Shown piece by piece: positions 44,157-53,503 of a stretch of 64,000 nt of DNA. The DNA is from Mucilaginibacter sp. Lineage in GTDB: Bacteria; Bacteroidota; Bacteroidia; Sphingobacteriales; Sphingobacteriaceae. The notes under the pieces are model-generated. The model was not told the origin of the DNA and did no database searches. It saw only the letters and a list, made by a program, of their open reading frames with translations. The stretch is taken from NCBI GenBank assembly GCA_028288025.1, contig JAQBOM010000008.1, positions 1 through 64,000 of the forward strand, read 5' to 3'. Within the stretch, counting starts at the first letter, position 1. Each line of letters opens with the position of its first letter. A program made the translations under genes and the position numbers.

Positions 44157-44196
44157 AAGTGTAAAGCAGGTGAGATGGCTTTACACTTTTTTTTTA
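44157..44196 (+). terminator. Strong intrinsic terminator between SusD and GH71
   Basis: AAGTGTAAAGC (44157-44167) pairs perfectly with GCTTTACACTT (44178-44188) around a 10-base loop, followed by a run of T. It separates susCD from the hydrolase genes; partial read-through would make the ratio of receptor to enzyme high. Confidence 0.9.
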
Positions 44197-44222
44197 CATT
44201 TAATAATTATTAAAATCGGGCT

Positions 44223-45869
44223 ATGGTCTTTATTTACTTTAAGCAAAAACTACGGATATTTTTTTTACCTGTTATTGGGATACTGTTTGCCGGTTTTGCT
44301 TATGCACAGGATTCATTAAAAAACCTGCCGGAATATAGCCTGCCCCTTAGTAGTCAAAAGCTGGTCATCGCGCATTGCATGACTAACATTATCCGTTATA
44401 AAGGGCACGAATTTGAAGATGGCTGTAATCCTAAATATTATTCGCCAAAGGGGAATATAACTTCGCCGTTAGGTGGGTTAACCCAGGTGAAGGTGATGGC
44501 AGACAGTTTGCTGGCGAATGCTACGCTTGATGAAACGGTGGAGTTTGAGATGCGGTCGGCCATCAGGTCGGGGATCGACGGTTTCCAGTTTTATTATACT
44601 TTGCATAACCCAAAATGGGATGATATTATCAGGGCGTATTTCAGGGTTGCCGATCAAAAGCATATCAATTTTAAATTTACTTTTTGTATATCACACCCTG
44701 ACGGAGGTACGGAAGCAGCCAAGGTCGCAGAGTTAAGCGCCCGGATGAACCGTATACTTGATGAAGCAGGCCGTAATAACCCGCACTGGCTGCGTACGCC
44801 CGATGGCAGGCTTATTATTTATCAATGGGATGGCGAAGGTTTGGCCGACGTTCCTGTCGAAAAACAGGGCTTGCCCCAGCAATTTTATATTGCCCGTGCC
44901 TATAAACGGCTGGCCAATGCAGTACATGAACGGTTTGCTTGTGTTTTTACTATCAATAAAGAAATCAGTGTGAAAGATCTTAATAGTTTTTTAGATTATT
45001 TCCCGGCGACCTGGATATGGACGCTGCCTTATGGCGCTGAAGACTACCTCGGGAACATGGTTGCCGAGCAATGCAGGCTGCGCCATCGTACTTTTACGGC
45101 CTCGGTTTTCGGCGACTTTTATACCTCCAAATTGCAGAAGAAGGGGACATGGGTGATGTACCGTAAAGCGGAAGACGCCGTACAGGCCGGAATAGAGAAA
45201 ATGGATCGTAAGCAGATCATCACCGGCCTTTCATATAACTTCCGGAAGCTTTTAGAATTTGGTATTAAGCAGGACGCACCGATAATTAATATCATCACCT
45301 GGAACGATTACCCGGAAGGGCACCACCTGGCACCTGAGATCAATCACAACGACGGTTTTTCTATATTGCTGAATTATTATAAGAACAAATGGAAGGGATT
45401 GCCGTCACCATATGCTGGAAAAGACGTCGCGGTTGTGTTTTTCAAAAAATATAAACATACGATCACGCCACATCCTTACGATATCCCGGTGGTGAGTTTT
45501 CAGAAGGAAGTGATACCTGCTTCATGGGAGGACTCCATTGAAGTAGTATCCATATTGAAGTCGAAGGCCGAACTGAATGTGAATGGCAAAACCAAAACTG
45601 TCGGTGCTGGCCTGGTGTCAACAAAGTTCCCTATGCGGCCCGGTCCTGTCGGGGTATCCGTCACAAGGAACAAGAAAATAACGATTCATTTCACTACCCC
45701 GGAAGGTATTACTGATAAACCGTACCGGTCCGACAGGATAACGTATACGTTTAGCAGCGAATTCAACTACTTTTACAAAGACCTGTATAAAGGTTTTAAG
45801 CCGCAATATTCTCACGAATACAATCCGGTATTCAAAGTAGGGAATAACGACGGTAACAGCTCAAAATAA
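44223..45869 (+). CDS. Secreted GH71 alpha-1,3-glucanase-like enzyme
   Basis: The 548-residue protein has a signal peptide (about 1-29, ending AYAQ). The GH71-type barrel starts with KLVIAHCMTNIIRY, followed by EMRSAIRSGIDGFQFYYTL (GIDGF motif) and TWIWTLPYGAEDYLGN, and ends in IITWNDYPEGHHLAPEI (about residue 360), whose WNDYxE is shared by GH71 and GH99. A beta-rich C-terminal domain (about 425-548) follows. GH71 enzymes known from fungi cleave alpha-1,3-glucan (mutan). The PUL location suggests action on an alpha-1,3-glucan such as the fungal wall. Activity is inferred from the family. Confidence 0.8.
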   Translation: MVFIYFKQKLRIFFLPVIGILFAGFAYAQDSLKNLPEYSLPLSSQKLVIAHCMTNIIRYKGHEFEDGCNPKYYSPKGNITSPLGGLTQVKVMADSLLANATLDETVEFEMRSAIRSGIDGFQFYYTLHNPKWDDIIRAYFRVADQKHINFKFTFCISHPDGGTEAAKVAELSARMNRILDEAGRNNPHWLRTPDGRLIIYQWDGEGLADVPVEKQGLPQQFYIARAYKRLANAVHERFACVFTINKEISVKDLNSFLDYFPATWIWTLPYGAEDYLGNMVAEQCRLRHRTFTASVFGDFYTSKLQKKGTWVMYRKAEDAVQAGIEKMDRKQIITGLSYNFRKLLEFGIKQDAPIINIITWNDYPEGHHLAPEINHNDGFSILLNYYKNKWKGLPSPYAGKDVAVVFFKKYKHTITPHPYDIPVVSFQKEVIPASWEDSIEVVSILKSKAELNVNGKTKTVGAGLVSTKFPMRPGPVGVSVTRNKKITIHFTTPEGITDKPYRSDRITYTFSSEFNYFYKDLYKGFKPQYSHEYNPVFKVGNNDGNSSK

Positions 45870-45908
45870 CAGGGCAACAGCATAATTTTAACAGCATACA
45901 TGATACTG

Positions 45909-48041
45909 ATGAAAAAAATATTTATATGTCTATTAAGCGTCGCGGTTTATGGCGGGCTGAAAGCACAAGGCAGCCAACCAATACAGGCGGAAATGAGCAA
46001 GGTTCGCCTTGAATTTAAGCTCGACGCCAACGGGCGGCCCGTTTATAGTGTACGTTATGGCCTGCAACCTGTTATCAACCCTTCGTTTATGGGTATTAAC
46101 CTGGCGGATGGAAATAATTTCGATAATCATTTCGGGATAGCCGGAACGGAAAGAAAAACGGTTGACGAAACCTGGGAACCGGTTTGGGGCGAACAAAGCC
46201 ACATACGTAATCATTACGAGCAGGTAATCGTTCATTTAAAACAACAAAACAAGGACGGCAGGTTGCTGGATATTATTTTCAGGGTATTTGCCGATGGGGT
46301 AGGGTTCAGGTACGAATTTCCGGAACAGCCCAACCTTAAATACTTTATCGTATCCGGCGAATTAACAGAGTTTAGTCTGACAGGCGACCACAAAACATTT
46401 TGGATACCAGGAGATTATGACAGCAATGAGTACCAGTATACCATATCGCCGATAAGCAAGATCGATGCCTCGGTATTGGCAAAATCTGCAACCGATATTG
46501 CCGTCCGTTTTGTTCCCGATAAATATGGCATTCAAACCCCGCTGATGATGAAAACGGTAGAGGGCCTTTATATCAATATCCATGAGGCCGCGCTGCAAAA
46601 TTATACGTCGATGCAATTGCATGCCGATATAAAAACATTTAAGCTAACCGCCAGTTTAGTGGCCGACGCCGTAGGCAACAAAGCCTATATGAGTGCGCCC
46701 TGCAAAACACCATGGCGGACAATTATTGTAAGCAACAAGGCCGAAGATATACTGGCCTCTAAACTGATCCTTAATTTAAATGATCCATCGAAAATTGAAA
46801 ATACGTCGTGGATAAAACCCATGAAATTTGTTGGCGTGTGGTGGGAGATGCAAACAGGTAAAGGCACATGGAATTATAGTGATAACGCGCCGGGTGCCGA
46901 TGGGAAACTAATATCAAATGGAAAACATAGCGCTAATACGGCCAATGTAAAACGATATATAGATTTTGCTGCAAAAAATGGTATCCAGGGCGTTTTGGTT
47001 GAAGGATGGAACGTGGGTTGGGAAGATTGGTTTGGCAACTGGAAGGAGAATGTTTTTGATTTTGTGACGCCGTATCCCGACTTTGATGTAAAAGGAATCA
47101 CGCAATATGCGGCATCGAAAGGTGTGAAGATGATCATGCATAATGAAACATCCGGCTCGGCTACCAACTACGAGCGGCAAATGGATACAGCATTTCGTTT
47201 TATGAATAAATTCGGATACACATCCGTAAAAACGGGCTATGTAGGTAAGATCATCCCGCGGGGAGAGCATCACGACGGACAGTGGATGATAGATCACTAT
47301 GTGCGCGTTGCGCAAAAGGCGGCCCAATATCACGTTATGCTGGATGCCCATGAGCCGGTAAGGCCAACAGGGTTACAGCGCACTTACCCGAACTGGATGG
47401 CATGCGAAGCAGGGCGGGGGAATGAGTACAACGCCTTTAGTACCGGAAACAATCTCAATCACGAAACCATTATGCCATTTACCCGGTTGATGGGTGGCCC
47501 GATGGATTATACGCCCGGTATATTTAAAATACAAGGATATTCAACGGTGCCCGGCAGGCAGGTGCATAGTACGCTGGCCAAACAACTGGCCTTGTATATA
47601 ACCATGTACAGCCCGTTGCAGATGGCGGCCGATATGCCGGAGAATTACGAAAAACACCTGGATGCTTTTCAATTTATTAAGGATGTAGCCACCGATTGGG
47701 ATGATACCAAAGTTGTAGGAGCTGAACCTGGCGAATATATTACCATTGCCCGGAAAGAAAAGGGCGCCGACAATTGGTTTATCGGTACGGTAACCAATGA
47801 AAACGGCCGCAATGCCGTTATTCCACTAGACTTTTTGGATAAAGGAAAAAAGTACGTTGCCGCAATTTATGCCGATGCCAGCGATGCAGATTGGAAAAAT
47901 AACCCGGAGGCATACCAGGTAACCAGATTTTTGGTGAACGATGGCACCAAACTAAATATTAAACTGGCCAATGGCGGTGGCGCCGCGGTAAGCATAAAGC
48001 CGGTAACTGCGGAGGATAAAGGATTAAAGTTGTATAAATAG
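45909..48041 (+). CDS. GH97 alpha-glucosidase, inverting type
   Basis: The ATG at 45909 (710 residues) gives a normal signal peptide (MKKIFICLLSVAVYGGLKAQ); an ATG nine bases upstream is also possible. The N-terminal beta-sandwich has FRVFADGVGFRYEFP and WIPGDYDSNEYQYT. The barrel has GVLVEGWNVGWEDW, MIMHNETSG (about residue 413), DAHEPVRPTGL, and CEAGRGNEYNAF. These glutamates match the inverting members, such as SusB of Bacteroides. The retaining members have an aspartate nucleophile instead. It would act in the periplasm on alpha-glucosidic bonds of oligosaccharides released by the GH71 enzyme. Confidence 0.88.
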   Translation: MKKIFICLLSVAVYGGLKAQGSQPIQAEMSKVRLEFKLDANGRPVYSVRYGLQPVINPSFMGINLADGNNFDNHFGIAGTERKTVDETWEPVWGEQSHIRNHYEQVIVHLKQQNKDGRLLDIIFRVFADGVGFRYEFPEQPNLKYFIVSGELTEFSLTGDHKTFWIPGDYDSNEYQYTISPISKIDASVLAKSATDIAVRFVPDKYGIQTPLMMKTVEGLYINIHEAALQNYTSMQLHADIKTFKLTASLVADAVGNKAYMSAPCKTPWRTIIVSNKAEDILASKLILNLNDPSKIENTSWIKPMKFVGVWWEMQTGKGTWNYSDNAPGADGKLISNGKHSANTANVKRYIDFAAKNGIQGVLVEGWNVGWEDWFGNWKENVFDFVTPYPDFDVKGITQYAASKGVKMIMHNETSGSATNYERQMDTAFRFMNKFGYTSVKTGYVGKIIPRGEHHDGQWMIDHYVRVAQKAAQYHVMLDAHEPVRPTGLQRTYPNWMACEAGRGNEYNAFSTGNNLNHETIMPFTRLMGGPMDYTPGIFKIQGYSTVPGRQVHSTLAKQLALYITMYSPLQMAADMPENYEKHLDAFQFIKDVATDWDDTKVVGAEPGEYITIARKEKGADNWFIGTVTNENGRNAVIPLDFLDKGKKYVAAIYADASDADWKNNPEAYQVTRFLVNDGTKLNIKLANGGGAAVSIKPVTAEDKGLKLYK

Positions 48042-48049
48042 TGGAGAGG

Positions 48050-48175
48050 ATTTCCGATGTCGGATTTTCGTCCCGATGACTACCGGGATCGGATTTAATT
48101 AGTGAGAATGAGATTTTATTTAATCCAACGACATATCTTCCGGACTTTCCGTCTTTGCGGACTTTCCGACTTTCT
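48050..48175. repeat. GATTTCCGATGTCGG and GGACTTTCCG word repeats around the GH99-like start
   Basis: Left of the start, GATTTCCGATGTCGGATTTT and CCCGATGACTACCGGG form repeats and a small hairpin. Inside the start region, CTTCCGGACTTTCCG, TCTTTGCGGACTTTCCG and ACTTTC follow one another at about 10-base steps (48138-48175). The second set is translated as part of the signal peptide of the next gene. Confidence 0.65.
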
Positions 48176-49412
48176 TCTAATCATTTGTCTGTCCATTGCC
48201 GGCTGTAAAAAAAACAGCCCCGTAAACGGGGGAACGCCTGTTACGCCTAAGAAGAACGATACGACGGTAGCTGTAATAGCCACCGTCTCAAAGCCGGTTG
48301 TAAAAACCAATAACCAAAAGGTATATGTTCACTATATGCCATGGTTTGAAGACCCTACCACGTCCGGCAACGGGAAATGGGGGCAGCACTGGACAATGGC
48401 AAATCAAAATCCCGATGTTATCGCGAATGGCCGGAGGCAGATCGCCTCGTACTTTTACCCGATGATCGGCCCTTATGCCAGTTCGGACCGGGACGTGATC
48501 GATTATCATTTGTTACTCATGAAATATGCCGGTATTGACGGCGTGATAGTGGACTGGTATGGCACGCATAATGTGGCCGACTATCCTTTGGTTAAGCGAA
48601 ATACGGATTCTCTTTTTAACCGTATACCTTATGCCGGCCTGCAGTTTGCCATTTGTTATGAGGACGCCACGCTAAAGCAGGTAAAAGCGGCGGCGGGGAT
48701 TGACACCGTTCCGGCTGCTCAACAGGATTTTACTTACCTGGAATCGAAATATTTTAGCAGTAGCAGTTACATAAAGATTAACAACCAACCGCTGTTGCTC
48801 GACTTTGGTCCGCAGTCGTTAAAAACAACGGCCGACTGGCAACAGGCGTTTTCCGGCCTTTCAACTAAGCCAAGACTGTTATCTCTCGAATACCAGGGCG
48901 GCGTAACCGGCAATTCGGGCAGCGGGGAGTTCGCATGGGTGAATGCAACCGACCAGGCAGACCTGCAGGGGTTTTATCAAAACCGTGCCCCGTCCCTGGC
49001 AACTTATTTCGCCGGTGCATACCCGGGATTCCAGGATTTTTATAAGCAGGGCGGCTGGGGAAATAACTTATTTTTAATTGGCTACAACGGGGCAGCCACC
49101 TTACAAAATTGCCTGAGCCTGGCTAAAACCGGCGGAACAAATTATCTCCAGTTGATCACCTGGAATGACTATGGTGAAGGAACAATGATCGAACCGACGC
49201 TGGACTTCAACTTTACTTTTTTACAAACCATACAGCAGTATACCGGGGTGACCTATACCGTCACAGAGTTACAGCTTATTTATAAATGGTACACGCTCCG
49301 GAAGAAATACCAGGGGAATACTGCTATCGAACTGCAGCTTACCCAAGCGTATAATTACCTGGTCGCATTAGACGTATCTCACGCGACAGCGATCATATCA
49401 GCGATTAATTGA
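48108..49412 (+). CDS. GH99-like lipoprotein hydrolase
   Basis: The ATG at 48108 gives 434 residues; a GTG two codons upstream is possible. The signal peptide is long: about 20 residues (MRFYLIQRHIFRTFRLCGLS) before the hydrophobic core FLLIICLSIAGC, whose cysteine 33 or so is the lipobox. Part of this N-region is encoded by a word repeat. The barrel has VYVHYMPWFEDPTTSGNGKWGQHW, IASYFYPMIGPYASSDRDVIDYHL in pieces, GIDGVIVDWYG, and TWNDYGEGTMIEPT (about 351). It fits the GH99-like group, which has endo-alpha-mannosidases. D replaces the first E of the GH99 WNE motif. Its exact substrate is uncertain. Confidence 0.75.
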   Translation: MRFYLIQRHIFRTFRLCGLSDFLLIICLSIAGCKKNSPVNGGTPVTPKKNDTTVAVIATVSKPVVKTNNQKVYVHYMPWFEDPTTSGNGKWGQHWTMANQNPDVIANGRRQIASYFYPMIGPYASSDRDVIDYHLLLMKYAGIDGVIVDWYGTHNVADYPLVKRNTDSLFNRIPYAGLQFAICYEDATLKQVKAAAGIDTVPAAQQDFTYLESKYFSSSSYIKINNQPLLLDFGPQSLKTTADWQQAFSGLSTKPRLLSLEYQGGVTGNSGSGEFAWVNATDQADLQGFYQNRAPSLATYFAGAYPGFQDFYKQGGWGNNLFLIGYNGAATLQNCLSLAKTGGTNYLQLITWNDYGEGTMIEPTLDFNFTFLQTIQQYTGVTYTVTELQLIYKWYTLRKKYQGNTAIELQLTQAYNYLVALDVSHATAIISAIN

Positions 49413-49556
49413 CCGGCTTAAGTTTCACGATTGAACCTCAGGTGATGAGTTTCAGATGATAGCGGTTTAACCACAACACTGTTACATTAATATTCGATCT
49501 ACAGGTAAACAATTCATTTTAACCGATTGTTGTTTGGTTTTATAATCCTGAAAACT

Positions 49557-50189
49557 ATGGATAAAAACCCTCATCCCCCGATTGAGGATGATTCTTCATC
49601 TTCATCGTCCGGCACCTCACGACGCGGATTTTTAACGCAAGTTGCAGTAGCCGGGGCCGGTTTAACGTTAACACCATTGCTAACCGGCGCAAAAGAAATT
49701 CTTCCCGGGGCACCTCCCGGGCCGGCCCAAACTTCCACGGTTACGCTCACGGTTAACGGCCAAAAACATACGCTCAATATGGATGAGCGCACCAGTTTGC
49801 TGGATGCCTTGCGCGAAAACCTGGCGATGCCCGGTACAAAAAAAGGGTGTGATCATGGCCAGTGCGGTGCGTGTACGGTACTGGTTAACGGCAGGCGTAT
49901 CAACTCGTGCCTCACATTTGCGGTCATGCACCAGGGCGATGAAATAACGACAATCGAAGGTTTGGCAAAAGGCGACGAGCTGCACCCCATGCAGGCTGCC
50001 TTTTTAAAACACGACGCTTTTCAATGCGGCTACTGCACGCCGGGGCAAATATGCTCGGCGGTTGGCCTGATTAACGAAGGCCATGCCAGAACCGACGCGG
50101 ATATCCATGAGCTGATGAGCGGAAATATCTGCCGCTGCGGTGCATACCAGAATATTGTAGCAGCAATCAAAGAAGTTAAAAACGTTTAA
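49557..50189 (+). CDS. paoA: Tat-exported [2Fe-2S] subunit of aldehyde oxidoreductase
   Basis: The ATG at 49557 gives 210 residues with a Tat signal (TSRRGFLTQVAVAGAGL) near the N-terminus. Two [2Fe-2S] clusters follow: CDHGQCGACTVLVNGRRINSC (first, plant-ferredoxin type) and CGYCTPGQICSA with CRC (second, helical type). It matches the PaoA/YagT subunit of periplasmic molybdenum aldehyde oxidoreductase, which passes electrons from the Mo cofactor. A serine-rich stretch (DDSSSSSSGTS) precedes the twin arginine. paoB begins 11 bases later. Confidence 0.9.
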   Translation: MDKNPHPPIEDDSSSSSSGTSRRGFLTQVAVAGAGLTLTPLLTGAKEILPGAPPGPAQTSTVTLTVNGQKHTLNMDERTSLLDALRENLAMPGTKKGCDHGQCGACTVLVNGRRINSCLTFAVMHQGDEITTIEGLAKGDELHPMQAAFLKHDAFQCGYCTPGQICSAVGLINEGHARTDADIHELMSGNICRCGAYQNIVAAIKEVKNV

Positions 50190-50200
50190 GCGCGTAAATT

Positions 50201-51184
50201 ATGGAACCATTTAAATTTATCCGCGCAAACGACCCGCGCGGAGCGATCAGTTCAATGGCGGGCAGCGGCGCGAAGATCATCGCCGGCGGCACAAACCTGG
50301 TTGATCTGATGAAGCTGAATATTGAAAAACCAACCCAGCTGATCGATATCAACGGGTTAAAAATGCAAACCATTGAAACCCTGCCAAACGGAACGGTAAG
50401 AATTGGCGCGCTGGTAAAAAACAGCGACCTCGCTTATCATCCGTCAATAATGAAGAATTTTCCGGTGTTGTCTGAGGCATTGCTCTCAGGCGCATCGGCG
50501 CAGTTGCGGAACATGGCGACCGTTGGCGGCAACCTGCTGCAGCGCACCCGCTGCCCTTATTTTTATGATACGGCGGCGCCGTGCAATAAAAGGGTTCCAG
50601 GCTCTGGCTGTTCGGCTATTGACGGTTATAACCGGAACAATGCAGTATTGGGAACAAGTAAATATTGTATTGCCACGCATCCATCCGACATGTGCGTGGC
50701 CATGGCGGCTTTAGGTGCAGTCATCCACGTACAAGGGCCGGCTGGGTCGCGTGAAATACCTTTTGGTGATTTTCACCTTATGCCGGCGCAAACGCCGCAA
50801 TACGAAACCACCTTAAAACATGGCGAGCTGATCACGTCAGTGGATATACCGCCTATGCCCTACGCAACCAGGTCGCATTATTTAAAGGTGCGCGACCGTG
50901 CATCTTACGAATTTGCGCTGGCATCGGCAGCCGTAATTTTGAATATCAATGGCGGCAGGATAAAGGATGCCCGGGTAGCCCTCGGCGGTGTTGGAACAAA
51001 GCCGTGGCGGGCCACGCTTGCTGAAAAAGTACTAACCGGTGCGGTAAATAGCGAGCAAACTTACCGCACAGCGGCCGAAGCGGCGCTAAGCGAGGCAAAG
51101 CCATACAAACACAACGCATTTAAAATTGAACTGGCAAAACGTACGCTGGTACATGCTTTAAAAACAGTAGGAGGTATGTCATGA
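50201..51184 (+). CDS. paoB: FAD-binding subunit of aldehyde oxidoreductase
   Basis: The 327-residue protein has the FAD-binding fold of the CO dehydrogenase/xanthine dehydrogenase medium subunit: IIAGGTNLVDLMK (residues about 27-39) and ATVGGNLLQRTRCP (about 107-120). Cysteines at CPYFYDTAAPCNKRVPGSGC and YCIATHPSDMC give the extra [4Fe-4S] cluster known from PaoB/YagS. It passes electrons from the iron-sulfur subunit to an acceptor. Its stop overlaps the paoC start by four bases (ATGA), indicating translational coupling. Confidence 0.9.
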   Translation: MEPFKFIRANDPRGAISSMAGSGAKIIAGGTNLVDLMKLNIEKPTQLIDINGLKMQTIETLPNGTVRIGALVKNSDLAYHPSIMKNFPVLSEALLSGASAQLRNMATVGGNLLQRTRCPYFYDTAAPCNKRVPGSGCSAIDGYNRNNAVLGTSKYCIATHPSDMCVAMAALGAVIHVQGPAGSREIPFGDFHLMPAQTPQYETTLKHGELITSVDIPPMPYATRSHYLKVRDRASYEFALASAAVILNINGGRIKDARVALGGVGTKPWRATLAEKVLTGAVNSEQTYRTAAEAALSEAKPYKHNAFKIELAKRTLVHALKTVGGMS

Positions 51185-53502
51185 ACGAAATAGTTGGAAA
51201 GCCCATCGACAGGGTCGACGGCAGGCTTAAGGTTACCGGAAAAGCGACATATTCCGCGGAGTATTTTCCAAAAAATATGGTTTATGGCGTGCTGGTTTTA
51301 AGCACCATCGCAAAAGGCCGAATTAAAAACATCGATTCGCGCCAGGCAGAGCGGGTGCCGGGCTTTGTTGGTATCATGTCCTATAAAAATTCAATGAGCC
51401 TGCATTTCCCGCAAGGGGCCGACCCAGGTGCCGGCAAGTTTGCTGAAAAGGATCTTTTGCCCATGCAAAATAACCGGATATATTATGACGGGCAGGCGGT
51501 TGCTGTCGTAATGGCTGAAACATTTGAACAGGCAGAGCACGCTGCCTCCCTGGTTAAAATCGATTATGAAATCGAAAAACCCACGGTAGGGCTTGAAGGA
51601 AATCTTTCAAGCAAATATAAACCAGCCGCTGGTATGGGCGGAGCGCAAATACAAGCCATGCGCGGCGATGCGGATGCCGCGCTGCACAGCTCGGAAGTTA
51701 AGTTTGAACAAACTTACACCACACCTGTATACCATCACAACGCGATGGAGCCACACGCTACTATTGCGGAATGGACAGGGGACAATCTGATGGTTTATGA
51801 CGCCACGCAGTCGGTAACCGGGGTACGGAGTTTGTTGTCAGCAATGCTTGGTGCCCCGTCGGATAAGATCAACGTGGTTGCGCTTTTCATAGGTGGCGGG
51901 TTTGGGTCAAAAGGATTTACCTGGCCGAATACTATACTGACTGCCATGGCGGCAAAACAAATAAACCGCCCGGTAAAACTGGTATTGAGCCGCCAGCAGA
52001 TGTTCACTACGGCGGGCCGCAGGTCGCAAACTATTCAAAAGATATCGTTTGGGGCCACAAGCGCAGGGAAACTGACCTCGACGAAACACGAAACTATTTC
52101 CGAAAGTTCGTTTGTTGATGAATATGTTGAGACGGCTGGCCTGGCCACAAACATGCTGTACAGTTGCCCCAATGTTGAGGTAAGCCATAGCCTGGTAAGG
52201 CTCAACCGGGTTACCCCATGCCCAACCCGCGCGCCGGGCGAAGCGCCGGGCACTTTTGCGCTTGAGGTGGCGATGGATGAACTGGCTTACCAGTTAAAAA
52301 TGGACCCGGTTCAATTACGGTTAGTCAACTATGCTGACACCGATGAAGGTAAGAGCAAACAATTTTCATCAAAAAATTTAAAGGAGTGTTACCGGCGCGG
52401 CGCCGAGGCAATTGGTTGGGCGCAACGCAACCCGCAGGTGGGCTCAATGCGTGAAGGGGATTATCTTGTTGGTTATGGGATGGCTACAGCAACTTACCCG
52501 GCTAACCGCAGCCCATCATCTGCGAAAGCGATATTATATGCCGACGGACATGCCGAAATTATGTGCGCCACGCAGGATATAGGAACGGGTACTTATACCA
52601 TTATGACGCAAGCCGCTGCAGATATATTTGGCCTGCCGGTTGAAAAGGTGCAGGTTAAGCTGGGTAACAGCGCGTATCCAAAAGGTGCAAATTCCGGCGG
52701 CTCGCAGGTTACGGCCAGCGTTGGGCCTGCTATAAGGGCAGCAGCCGTGGGTGTTTTGGAGAAATTAAAGAAAATGGCAATATCGGACAATGCCTCGCCT
52801 TTACACGGACATAAGGAGGAGAACATTTTTGCTTCCGACGGGCGCATTCATTTAAAAGATAACGCGGATAAAGGCGAAACATATACACAACTGTTAAACC
52901 GGCAGGGGCTGCAAAAAGTGGAGGCGTTGGCAAAAACCAATGTATCAAACCGCCAGCAAACGGAATCGAACCCGGCGGCAAAAGGTACAGCCGAGGCATC
53001 GGCTGAAGAGGAAAGTAAAACTAACCCGGCAGTACAGGAGGACGAACATGTTGACCGCAAACCATATTCGTTTCATTCCTTTGGAGCGCAATTTGTAAGG
53101 GTATTGGTCGACCCGTTATTGAATAGGGTAAAAGTTGACCGGGCAGTATCGGTAATGGATATCGGCAAGGTGATGAATTTAAAGCTGGCCACAAACCAGA
53201 TCATGGGCGGCATGATATTCGGCATCGGCATGGCCTTGTTGGAAGAAACCGCTTACGACCCTAACAACGGGCGTGTGGTAACCCGTGATCTGGCACAATA
53301 TCTTGTACCTGTAAATGCAGATATGCCGCAGTTGGAGGTACAGTTTATTGATATTCCCGATCCAATTATTTCGCCTATTGGTGCACGGGGTATTGGCGAA
53401 ATTGGGATCACCGGCATTACGGCAGCTATTAACAATGCCATTTACCATGCTACCGGGAAGCGTGTCCGCGATTTGCCGGTAACACTGGATAAATTGATAT
53501 AA
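51181..53502 (+). CDS. paoC: Molybdopterin-binding subunit of aldehyde oxidoreductase
   Basis: The 773-residue catalytic subunit belongs to the xanthine dehydrogenase family. The N-terminal part has GKPIDRVDGRLKVTGKATYSAEY, and the Moco-binding part has FIGGGFGSKGF (about residues 235-245), RAPGEAPGTFALEVAMDEL, and GARGIGEIGITGITAAINNAI with the active-site glutamate (about residue 740). It oxidises aldehydes to acids. Residues about 560-620 carry a Q/E/K/A-rich insert (KTNVSNRQQTESNPAAKGTA) that may be disordered. No XdhC/PaoD-type maturation factor is in the window, and it must be elsewhere. Confidence 0.92.
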   Translation: MNEIVGKPIDRVDGRLKVTGKATYSAEYFPKNMVYGVLVLSTIAKGRIKNIDSRQAERVPGFVGIMSYKNSMSLHFPQGADPGAGKFAEKDLLPMQNNRIYYDGQAVAVVMAETFEQAEHAASLVKIDYEIEKPTVGLEGNLSSKYKPAAGMGGAQIQAMRGDADAALHSSEVKFEQTYTTPVYHHNAMEPHATIAEWTGDNLMVYDATQSVTGVRSLLSAMLGAPSDKINVVALFIGGGFGSKGFTWPNTILTAMAAKQINRPVKLVLSRQQMFTTAGRRSQTIQKISFGATSAGKLTSTKHETISESSFVDEYVETAGLATNMLYSCPNVEVSHSLVRLNRVTPCPTRAPGEAPGTFALEVAMDELAYQLKMDPVQLRLVNYADTDEGKSKQFSSKNLKECYRRGAEAIGWAQRNPQVGSMREGDYLVGYGMATATYPANRSPSSAKAILYADGHAEIMCATQDIGTGTYTIMTQAAADIFGLPVEKVQVKLGNSAYPKGANSGGSQVTASVGPAIRAAAVGVLEKLKKMAISDNASPLHGHKEENIFASDGRIHLKDNADKGETYTQLLNRQGLQKVEALAKTNVSNRQQTESNPAAKGTAEASAEEESKTNPAVQEDEHVDRKPYSFHSFGAQFVRVLVDPLLNRVKVDRAVSVMDIGKVMNLKLATNQIMGGMIFGIGMALLEETAYDPNNGRVVTRDLAQYLVPVNADMPQLEVQFIDIPDPIISPIGARGIGEIGITGITAAINNAIYHATGKRVRDLPVTLDKLI

Positions 53503-53503
53503 A

